Positions 7,258 through 13,645 of a DNA stretch of 13,645 bases are shown piece after piece. This stretch comes from JAAYJR01 sp964563975 (GTDB taxonomy: Bacteria > Bacteroidota > Bacteroidia > Bacteroidales > Prolixibacteraceae), in contig CAZLZJ010000057.1 of the NCBI GenBank assembly GCA_964563975.1, positions 1 to 13,645 of the forward strand. The letters run 5' to 3'. The position numbers were made by a program, and so were the translations under genes. The notes beneath the pieces were generated by a model. It saw only the letters and a list, made by a program, of their open reading frames with translations, was not told the DNA's origin and ran no database searches. Each line of letters begins with the position of its first letter. Within the stretch, counting starts at the first letter, position 1.

Positions 7258-8085
7258 TTATTCAAGAACGGCATTCCAGACTTCTACAGACCTGCTTTTA
7301 TCATTGCGAAGCTGAATAAATCCTTTTATATTGTTACCTTCAACTATTCCGTTATAAAGGTATTGTTTCATATTTAAGGGATTAAAAGCAGAAAAACTTA
7401 TTCTCTTACCTGAAAAAAAAATATTATCTGCGGGCAATGCCACATTACCTGATTTAATGTTCAACACGATTTTTTGAAAGTGCTGTTCGGCATTCATTAT
7501 AAATATTTCACCTCCTGCTTTCCACATCCACGTGCCACCAATTCCGGCAGGGATTATCCAAAGAAAAACAGAATGATCCCCAATCTTAATAAATTTATCA
7601 GGCTTCCACTCATCCATGCCAAAGTCGTGCGAAACTATCTTTGCCCCGGGCTCAAGCTTTTCCAATAATAAAGGCCGTAATTTAATATTAATGGTTGGGA
7701 ACAGGTACATCATAATAATATTGGCCATGCTGAAGTCAGTCTCATAAATACTCTCTTCAAGAAAAAGCACCTTATCAGCCACTCCTGCTTTTATGGCATT
7801 TATTTCAGCTGCTTTGACACATTGGGGATCCAACTCCACTCCATGACCAAATGCACCCCTTTTTGCTGCTCCAATTACTATTCTGCCATCTCCCGATCCA
7901 AGGTCAATCACATAATCGCCCCGGCCGACATCAGCAATATCAAGCATCTTTTCAACAATCTTATGAGGAGTCGGCACATAAGCAACATCCAACCTCTGCG
8001 CCCTTAAAGAAGGGCACACCAACAAAATCACCAATAATTTTATCAAAGATAATTTACCAAGGGCAAGAATATCTTTTGTTATCAT
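7258..8085 (-). CDS. Predicted exported class I SAM-dependent methyltransferase
   Basis: The 275-residue protein has two parts. Residues about 36-180 form a Rossmann-fold methyltransferase: motif I VIDLGSGDGRIV (59-70), acidic ribose-binding Glu84 in HGVELDP, then MMYLFPTINIKLRPLLLEKL and GAKIVSHDFGM. Residues about 185-275 are rich in beta strands, with no motif I recognise. The N-terminus has a hydrophobic stretch (LSLIKLLVILLVCPSL) ending in RAQ, like a signal peptide, so the protein may act in the periplasm or be anchored facing it. The cysteine in that stretch does not fit a lipobox. The substrate is unknown. The open frame starts with TTG at 8088, but ATG at 8085 is preferred. It lies 14 bases after the stop of the beta-barrel gene and is probably cotranscribed with it. 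Its stop is two bases from that of the convergent HisG-like gene. Confidence 0.8.
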   Translation of the reverse strand: MITKDILALGKLSLIKLLVILLVCPSLRAQRLDVAYVPTPHKIVEKMLDIADVGRGDYVIDLGSGDGRIVIGAAKRGAFGHGVELDPQCVKAAEINAIKAGVADKVLFLEESIYETDFSMANIIMMYLFPTINIKLRPLLLEKLEPGAKIVSHDFGMDEWKPDKFIKIGDHSVFLWIIPAGIGGTWMWKAGGEIFIMNAEQHFQKIVLNIKSGNVALPADNIFFSGKRISFSAFNPLNMKQYLYNGIVEGNNIKGFIQLRNDKSRSVEVWNAVLE

Positions 8086-8099
8086 CAATTAATTAAAAA

Positions 8100-8600
8100 T
8101 CAAAATAGTATGGATATACCTATTTTCCCGCCGGAAAATGCATTTCCTCCTCCAAATTCAAGATTTACCCCTACACCGTCAGTAAAATAATACCTTCCCC
8201 CTACCTGTGCTCCAAGCCCTAATCCGGATGTATGTGAACCGGGATAATCTTTTGCCAGTTCCCATATATAAAATCCAATATTTAATCCTGCATAAAAATC
8301 CCATACAGAAGGAATATTCAGTATAGAATTAAAATGATAATTCCCGTTTCCTGAGATCCCTATCACCGAATGGCTGTACTTAACACTATTGATCCTGTCG
8401 CGATATCCCCTGTAGGAAAGCTCTCCGCCAACCGTTATATCCTGATGTATGCCATAGTCAAGACCAAGATAAACAGGCACACCCCATGATGACAATCCAA
8501 GTCCTGCATTAAACTGTGACTTACCTTTTAAAACCGGTGATTGTGAAAAAACCGGCAATGCAAAAATTATTAATCCGAAAATCAGAAAATTCTTCTTCAT
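8100..8600 (-). CDS. Small outer-membrane beta-barrel protein
   Basis: A 166-residue protein with a clear signal peptide (MKKNFLIFGLIIFALPVFSQ; likely cleavage just before or after the final Gln). The mature part alternates polar and non-polar residues in Gly- and aromatic-rich strands (for example LGLSSWGVPVYLGLDYG, WDFYAGLNIGFYIW, LGLGAQVGGRYYF, VNLEFGGG). It ends in phenylalanine (KIGISILF), the usual C-terminal signal of outer-membrane barrels. Its size suits an eight-stranded barrel of the OmpA/OmpX or Bacteroidota porin-like type without a periplasmic domain. It is the first gene of a probable two-gene unit with the exported methyltransferase. The sequence does not show what it binds or transports; an adhesin, a stability protein or a small porin are all possible. 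Confidence 0.78.
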   Translation of the reverse strand: MKKNFLIFGLIIFALPVFSQSPVLKGKSQFNAGLGLSSWGVPVYLGLDYGIHQDITVGGELSYRGYRDRINSVKYSHSVIGISGNGNYHFNSILNIPSVWDFYAGLNIGFYIWELAKDYPGSHTSGLGLGAQVGGRYYFTDGVGVNLEFGGGNAFSGGKIGISILF

Positions 8601-8641
8601 AACTTTTAATTTAAATTAACTTATACACCTGATAGTTTAAT

Positions 8642-8649
8642 CAAAAATA
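8642..8649 (-). promoter_or_regulatory. -7 promoter box for the beta-barrel / methyltransferase operon
   Basis: On the minus strand this reads TATTTTTG, an exact match to the Bacteroidota -7 consensus TAnnTTTG. It is 41 bases upstream of the ATG at 8600, implying a leader of roughly 35-40 bases. A TTG lies upstream but at the wrong distance for a standard -33 element, so only the -7 half is supported. AT-rich DNA makes chance matches fairly common. Confidence 0.45.
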
Positions 8650-8694
8650 TAAATGCAAGATACATCATATCTTCTTATTTTAATTAAAATTATA

Positions 8695-10152
8695 TCAGAT
8701 AGATTTAAATTTCATCCTGTTAAATAATTTTTTCACATCTACGACAGCAATGCGCGATGCTATATCAGACATAGCATATGGAAGAATTAAGGTATTGTTG
8801 AAAATCATCGCACCACACGAATATATAACATTTGGAACATATCCCTCCCGTTCCTCCTCATTGGCTGACAGCAACGGCTCCTCCAATTGAGCAATAACCT
8901 TTGTGGGATCGTTTATATCAAGTAGAATGGCGCCGATGGAGTACTGTCGCATACCTCCCACTCCATGTGTTAATACCAACCATCCTTTATCGGTTTCCAT
9001 AGGAGATCCGCAGTTTCCTATTTGTACAAACTCCCAGGGTTGTTCAGGTTTTTGTATCAATGTAGCTGTATGCCAAAAATGCAAATTATCAGAGAACATA
9101 ATATAATTATTTTCGCCGTCTTGTCGCGAAAGCATAGCATATTTTCCATTCACCTTCCTGGGGAAAAGTGCCATTCCCTTATTCTTTACACCCTCTCCGT
9201 TTAAAGTAATAATATTGAAAGTTTTAAAATCACAAGTCTCTATTAACTGCGATAAAATGCTGTGGCCATTAAATGCGGTATAAGTTGCATAGTAAGTTTC
9301 CTCTCCGTTGTCATGGGTAAATTTAACAAATCGTGCATCCTCAATTCCTTTGCTCTCATTTGATGATACGGGAAATATTACTCTTTCGCTAACTACGGTT
9401 TCATCATCAAATTTCACTTTATAATTAGAATCGGCCAACCAATTAATAACATTAATTGTCCAATGATCTCTTTCAGCATGAATATTTTGATATACCTCTT
9501 GTATACTCAGCTTCAGGTCAGAATAAGTAAAAAAGTCGGGTAATTTGCTCGTTATGGTTTTACTCGTATTGTTCCATGCTTTAATATCCTTTAACTTTAA
9601 CTGAAACAACTTGTTATCATAAAAAGGGTCGTGTACCATGGCGGGAGTTTCAACATGTTCCGAAACACTGTCAAAATTAAAAATAAAATTTTCATCAATA
9701 ACTCCGCTTCTAAAGACTATAGACGATATATGCCCTTCTCCGGTTGCCCGCAAGCTCATTATAAATCTTATGCTCCCTTTGGGGAGCAATGATTGATCAG
9801 GATGAGGAACAATAGATGGATTAAAAAGCGCTGCCGACTCTATCGAATATTCCATGGTTAAAAATGATCCAATAAGCAATTTTTGAATCCGGGTAATTTT
9901 AGTGCCTTGCGGAATATACTCAGCTATACGATCATAATGTTTCATCAGCTGCAACTGAATATTTTTGTGACGATCGGCAAATAACAATAAAGTTTCATTT
10001 AAAAGTCTTTTAGCCTTTCTTTCACTTAAGGCAAGAACCCTTAATATTATATTTCCTATCCGGGGCAATTCACTCGGAATGTGAGGTAATACTATCACCC
10101 GGGTACTGTCTCCTACAATTTTCAGTTTTTTTCGTTTTACAATTTGTTTCAT
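8695..10152 (-). CDS. GH130-family glycoside phosphorylase/hydrolase (mannoside-active family)
   Basis: GH130 enzymes cleave beta-mannosides, mostly by phosphorolysis yielding mannose 1-phosphate; some are plain hydrolases. The five-bladed propeller domain runs from about residue 95 to the end: ALFNPSIVPHPD (108-119), the GIEDAR block (269-274) with the probable catalytic Asp272, ATYTAFNG, GKYAMLSRQDGEN, and GNCGSPMETDKGWLVLTHGVG. About 90 N-terminal residues form a largely helical extension (ERKAKRLLNETLLLFADRHK) not found in the shortest family members. There is no signal peptide, so it acts in the cytoplasm. Length is 485 residues from ATG 10152; an ATG ten codons upstream (10182) is also in frame, but the later start gives the N-terminus usual for this subgroup. 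It is last in an operon behind two GT4 genes, which suggests turnover or remodelling of the glycan they make. Choosing hydrolase versus phosphorylase would need the phosphate-site residues to be aligned. Confidence 0.85.
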   Translation of the reverse strand: MKQIVKRKKLKIVGDSTRVIVLPHIPSELPRIGNIILRVLALSERKAKRLLNETLLLFADRHKNIQLQLMKHYDRIAEYIPQGTKITRIQKLLIGSFLTMEYSIESAALFNPSIVPHPDQSLLPKGSIRFIMSLRATGEGHISSIVFRSGVIDENFIFNFDSVSEHVETPAMVHDPFYDNKLFQLKLKDIKAWNNTSKTITSKLPDFFTYSDLKLSIQEVYQNIHAERDHWTINVINWLADSNYKVKFDDETVVSERVIFPVSSNESKGIEDARFVKFTHDNGEETYYATYTAFNGHSILSQLIETCDFKTFNIITLNGEGVKNKGMALFPRKVNGKYAMLSRQDGENNYIMFSDNLHFWHTATLIQKPEQPWEFVQIGNCGSPMETDKGWLVLTHGVGGMRQYSIGAILLDINDPTKVIAQLEEPLLSANEEEREGYVPNVIYSCGAMIFNNTLILPYAMSDIASRIAVVDVKKLFNRMKFKSI

Positions 10153-10233
10153 ACGTAAATTAATTATTTTCAATGATATCATATATTTGTCCCGCTTTAA
10201 CCGGAAGAACCCGCATATATTTTAATCATACTC

Positions 10234-11250
10234 TTAGTGACCGGTTTCAACAATTTGTCTGTAAACTTTCAAATATCCATCCACCATCTGCTCAGTACTG
10301 AAATTGCTAAGTGCCCACGAGCGACAATACTTTCTGTCAATGGAGTCTATTTTATCCAAAGAGTTTACGGCTTCATTAACAGTGTTTACCAAAAATCCTG
10401 TAGCAGCATGCTTAATAAGCTCAGGCATAGATCCTTTTTTAAATGCCACTACAGGGGTTCCGCAAAACATGGCTTCTGCCACACTTAAACCAAAAGGCTC
10501 ATCAAAATTTATCGGATGCAGCAACGCCCGGGCTTCTCCCAGGAGCAAGTCTCTCTCTTTAGGTCCGGAATTGCCAACATAGACAATATCTTTATTGTTA
10601 ATATATGGTTTCACCTTACTCTCAAAATATGCCTGATCCTGAATTAAACCCGAAATTATTAATTTCTTATTTGCCTGTTTTGCAATTTGAATAGATTCCC
10701 AGGTTCCTTTATCCGGATGAATTCTTCCAAAAAAGAGCAAATAATCCTTTGGAGCAGGATTAAATGTGAATTTACTGCTATCTATTCCATTATACACAGT
10801 GGCAATATAGTCTAATTCGGAACTCCGGTCTGAATTACTGATAGACACATATGAGGTGCCGGCATTATATTTTTGATATACAGGTATTATCTTTTTCGAT
10901 GAAAATCCATGTATTGTAGTAACCATAGGTGTTTTAATCAGCCTTGAATAAGTAAGGGGCAAGAAATCAAAATGATTATGGATAATATCAAACTCAGATG
11001 CCTGTTCCATCATATGGCTAATATGAAGAGACTCCCACACCTTGGGATCAAGAGTACTATCCTCGGCATAAGCCGTCTTCGAAATAAACTGCAGTTTTGC
11101 TTTTGTCTGAGAGTTACCTGTAGCAAAGAGTGTAACATCAACTCCTTTTTTTAACAACCCTTCGGTAATATTAGAGGCCACCTCTTCCCAGGGGCCATAT
11201 TTTAAAGGCGGTGTACGCCATGCAATGGGAGCTAAAATAGCAACTTTCAT
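10234..11250 (-). CDS. GT4-family glycosyltransferase
   Basis: A 338-residue retaining GT-B glycosyltransferase of family GT4. The N-terminal half begins MKVAILAPIAWRTPP and has the acceptor-side loop LKYGPWEEVASNI and the strand IIHNHFDFLPL. The C-terminal half has FFGRIHPDKG (173-182), the donor-binding E-x7-E motif with Glu251 and Glu259 (DEPFGLSVAEAM), and CGTPVVAFKKGSMPE. There is no signal peptide or membrane helix, so it is cytoplasmic or peripheral. The length is compact but complete. It lies between the two-domain GT4 gene upstream (133-base gap) and the GH130 gene downstream. The donor sugar is not readable from the motifs. The GH130 neighbour makes GDP-mannose a reasonable guess, by inference only. 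Confidence 0.9.
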   Translation of the reverse strand: MKVAILAPIAWRTPPLKYGPWEEVASNITEGLLKKGVDVTLFATGNSQTKAKLQFISKTAYAEDSTLDPKVWESLHISHMMEQASEFDIIHNHFDFLPLTYSRLIKTPMVTTIHGFSSKKIIPVYQKYNAGTSYVSISNSDRSSELDYIATVYNGIDSSKFTFNPAPKDYLLFFGRIHPDKGTWESIQIAKQANKKLIISGLIQDQAYFESKVKPYINNKDIVYVGNSGPKERDLLLGEARALLHPINFDEPFGLSVAEAMFCGTPVVAFKKGSMPELIKHAATGFLVNTVNEAVNSLDKIDSIDRKYCRSWALSNFSTEQMVDGYLKVYRQIVETGH

Positions 11251-11383
11251 CTTATATACAATTTTTTTTATTAATACCGCTGATCATACCCGAATCTTTA
11301 AGGTCATAATATAACCACTTTAATTTTAAACATAATTATACTCCATGGCATTTACACTGCTTTTGGTATAATGGTTCACAAAT

Positions 11384-13615
11384 TTACTTACGGTAGTAAT
11401 CCTCATGTGCTTTTAACACATTAAGATAAGAGATTAAATAAGCCAAAGTACTTTCAGCACCTTGATTTTGATTTACACCATAACTTTCAAGCCCATCGAA
11501 GCAACCTTTTGTCTCATGATTGAACAAACTCATTCTTAAATCATTATCTCCTAAAAACCATTTAAATGATTTGAACAGTCTGCTCAAATAATCCTTTTGG
11601 CCGGTAATTATATATGCTTGTCTGAACATTAAAACCATTCCCATGGCATCCACGGGCTGTTGTGCAAATACGGAGCAAGTACCTTTTTTGTTGTACCACT
11701 TCTTATTTCCCACAATAGAAAGGTGCCCATTACTCATAGTTTTCTTCACTAAAAAATGCATGGAATCCAAAGCAACACTTTTAATCAATTCGTCATTCAA
11801 AATTTCTGTGGCATGGAGCAAAGCCAAAGGGAGTATTGCATTATCATATGCAAGAAGCTCTTCAAACCAATTCCAGTTATCACTGTCATTCAGCTTATAA
11901 TGCTCAACCAAATTATAGCTTAATTTCCTGAGGTTTTCAATCATCATATCATCCCACATATGGCTTTTTAAATAGTGACAAATTCCAATTATAGTATTAG
12001 CAATACTCCTGATTGATTTTATGCTGTTAAATTTTGGTTCAGCTTTATCAAATATATACTTGCCGGCCTGATAAAATGAATCATTGGGCGAATTACTCAA
12101 CAAATATCCAATTGCCCATATTGTTCGTCCAAAAGAATCTTCCGATCCTGTTTTATCCAAAAATTGTTTATTAAAGCTTAAAAAATTCCTGAAGTTACCA
12201 TCCTGAAGTTGCATATAATTAATATAACTCAAATATATTGAACAGAGATTAAGCGCCGTACTGTCCTTTTTCACTTTATAAGCCAATAGTCCCATTAATA
12301 AAGCCCTGGCATTATCATCTAAACAATAACCCTCTTTAAAATTAGGTATTCCAAATATCGAATGCTGAATAATGCCGGTATCGTCTGTCAGACGCTTAAC
12401 ATGCTCTAAGGAAAATGCAGGCAAAAGAGAGATGTCAAACGGAACAATCTCTTTTTTTTCAATTTTAATATCTTCACTGATCACCTTCTCAACTACATCA
12501 TTATATATTGATCCGATTTTAGGCCAGGTTATCTTTCTCCCGTACTCAAATGCTCTCTTTCGAATCCCGGATCGCTTCTCCCGGTCATCAAGCAGATCAA
12601 TCAAAATTTGAGAAAGAGCATTATAATCACCGAAATCAAATAAAACGCCCCTTCCATTGCTCAGCAATTCAGCTGCATGCCAGTAAGGAGTGGACACAAT
12701 AGCCGACCCTGCTCCCAAAGCATAAACAAGGGTTCCGCTGGTTATTTGCTGCTCGTTTAAATATGGCGTAATATATATATCGGAAGCATACAGGTATTTA
12801 AATAATTCTTTCTGTGTTGTATATTCATTAAGCAGCACAACATTTTCTTCAAGCTTTAAATCTTCAACAAGCTGTGTAAGGTAGAGGCGATACTCTTCGC
12901 CTAAATGCTTCAAAACACTTGGGTGAGTTTTTCCCAAAATAATATAGAGTGTCTCCGGATGCTTCTCAACCACCTCCGGCATAGCCTTTATAGCAACCTC
13001 CAAACCTTTATTGCGGCTTATAAATCCAAAAGTAAGAAGCACTTTTTTAGCTTCAAGCCTGAACTCTCTTTTGGCCTCCTCCTGAATGTACCTGAAATTG
13101 GGAACCCCATGCTCTATACAAACAATTTTCGTTACAGGTACCTCATATATCTGGTCCAGCATCTCTATTGCTTTTTGGCTCATTACCACCACCTGATTCG
13201 CCATTTTACAAATACGTTGCAATACCTCCTTTTGGGCATATGAAGGAGTTTGCAAAATAGTGTGCAAAGTTACAATAAGTGGTATTTTCAATTGATGAAG
13301 CAGAGGTAAAATATAAATACCATCCTTGCCTCCAAAAATACCAAATTCATGTTGCAGAATGCAGCAACCGGCACCACTCATATTTATATATTTGGCTGCA
13401 GCAAGATAATCATCCTGAGATTCTTGTTGAATAGTGAATCTTACCTCTTCAGGATAATTCAACTCTTCCTCGAAATCGTTTATGGCTACAATAAAACTCT
13501 TCTTATGGTTTGGCTCGTCTATGTCAGAAGCTACCATTGAGTTAAAAAGATTTTCAGTAAATGTTCCTATTCCACACTGTCTGGGTGGATACGTTGCAAT
13601 ATAAGCGTTTTTCAT
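11384..13615 (-). CDS. Two-domain GT4 glycosyltransferase with C-terminal all-helical (alpha-toroid-like) domain
   Basis: A 743-residue fusion. Residues 1-385 are a GT4 glycosyltransferase: MKNAYIATYPPRQCGIGTFT, the strand ILQHEFGIFGGKDG (86-99), VTLHT, FGFISRNKG (197-204) and YLNEQQITSGTLVYALGAG (285-303). Here the usual E-x7-E motif is replaced by E288-Q-Q-I-T-S-G-T-L-V, with only the first Glu at its expected place. Residues about 400-743 repeat helix-hairpin blocks with GYCLDDNARAL (429-439), SEDSFGRTIWAIGYL, WNWFEELLAYDNAILPLALL (581-600) and NQGAESTLAYL (717-727). This looks like an (alpha/alpha)6 toroid similar to carbohydrate-active enzymes, with several acidic residues that could be catalytic. 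One protein may therefore both build and trim or bind a glycan. The ATG at 13615 lies inside the inverted repeat. It is first in the operon with GT4 and GH130 genes. Confidence 0.85.
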   Translation of the reverse strand: MKNAYIATYPPRQCGIGTFTENLFNSMVASDIDEPNHKKSFIVAINDFEEELNYPEEVRFTIQQESQDDYLAAAKYINMSGAGCCILQHEFGIFGGKDGIYILPLLHQLKIPLIVTLHTILQTPSYAQKEVLQRICKMANQVVVMSQKAIEMLDQIYEVPVTKIVCIEHGVPNFRYIQEEAKREFRLEAKKVLLTFGFISRNKGLEVAIKAMPEVVEKHPETLYIILGKTHPSVLKHLGEEYRLYLTQLVEDLKLEENVVLLNEYTTQKELFKYLYASDIYITPYLNEQQITSGTLVYALGAGSAIVSTPYWHAAELLSNGRGVLFDFGDYNALSQILIDLLDDREKRSGIRKRAFEYGRKITWPKIGSIYNDVVEKVISEDIKIEKKEIVPFDISLLPAFSLEHVKRLTDDTGIIQHSIFGIPNFKEGYCLDDNARALLMGLLAYKVKKDSTALNLCSIYLSYINYMQLQDGNFRNFLSFNKQFLDKTGSEDSFGRTIWAIGYLLSNSPNDSFYQAGKYIFDKAEPKFNSIKSIRSIANTIIGICHYLKSHMWDDMMIENLRKLSYNLVEHYKLNDSDNWNWFEELLAYDNAILPLALLHATEILNDELIKSVALDSMHFLVKKTMSNGHLSIVGNKKWYNKKGTCSVFAQQPVDAMGMVLMFRQAYIITGQKDYLSRLFKSFKWFLGDNDLRMSLFNHETKGCFDGLESYGVNQNQGAESTLAYLISYLNVLKAHEDYYRK

Positions 13616-13645
13616 ACTATTAATATTGTTTATTTTTAAAGGTAT
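13609..13645. repeat. Right copy of the perfect 37-bp inverted repeat (runs to the window edge)
   Basis: The reverse complement of this stretch equals bases 99-135 at all 37 positions. It includes the leader, the start codon (13615-13613) and the next four bases of the large GT4 gene. The -7-like octamer TACCTTTA falls at 13644-13637 on the minus strand. The match reaches the last base of the window, so the full repeat may be longer than 37 bases. Confidence 0.9.

Noticed and set aside
11335..11372. Seven-base inverted repeat ATTATAC/GTATAAT between the two GT4 genes
   Set aside because: Short arms in AT-rich DNA with a 24-base spacer; not clearly above chance, and no regulator is known to me for it.

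Overview
The window looks like chromosomal DNA of a Bacteroidota (Bacteroidales/Marinilabiliales-like) bacterium. The reasons are AT-rich DNA, start codons without clear Shine-Dalgarno sites, matches to the Bacteroidota -7 promoter box (TAnnTTTG), and gene types common in that phylum: a DPSL-type ferritin, an archaeal-type Prx6 peroxiredoxin, and a GT4/GT4/GH130 cluster. I saw no tRNA, rRNA, CRISPR array, transposase or phage gene. Coding density is high and no gene-free gap exceeds about 175 bases.

Layout. 1-75: probable C-terminal tail of a gene entering from the left. 129-1436 (+): secreted C45-type Ntn-hydrolase/acyltransferase. 1536-1567: hairpin terminator between convergent genes. 1608-2844 (-): two-gene oxidative-stress/iron operon, DPSL ferritin then peroxiredoxin. 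2984-4051 (+): pyruvate kinase without the usual C-terminal domain. 4204-5730 (+): DUF1846/UPF0371 protein. 5826-7255 (+): tightly coupled HisI-like and HisG-like genes, both with non-canonical sequence features and no other his genes nearby. 7258-8600 (-): small outer-membrane beta-barrel protein followed by an apparently exported SAM methyltransferase. 8695-13615 (-): glycan operon of a two-domain GT4 (743 aa), a GT4 (338 aa) and a GH130 enzyme.

The most unusual structural signal is a perfect 37-bp inverted repeat at the two ends of the window (99-135 and 13609-13645). In each copy it covers the leader and the first seven coding bases of a gene: the C45 gene on the left and the large GT4 gene on the right. 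It also supports the same start-codon position for both genes. It could be a recombination site that inverts the roughly 13.5 kb between the copies, a duplicated leader, or an assembly effect, because the right copy stops exactly at the window edge.

The most interesting functional signal is the HisI/HisG-like pair. It keeps recognisable zinc and PRPP-binding motifs but differs from canonical histidine enzymes at several positions. It may be a diverged histidine branch or a separate nucleotide-modifying pathway. The GT4-GT4-GH130 operon suggests synthesis plus phosphorolysis of a mannose-containing oligosaccharide, but the sugar cannot be read from sequence alone.
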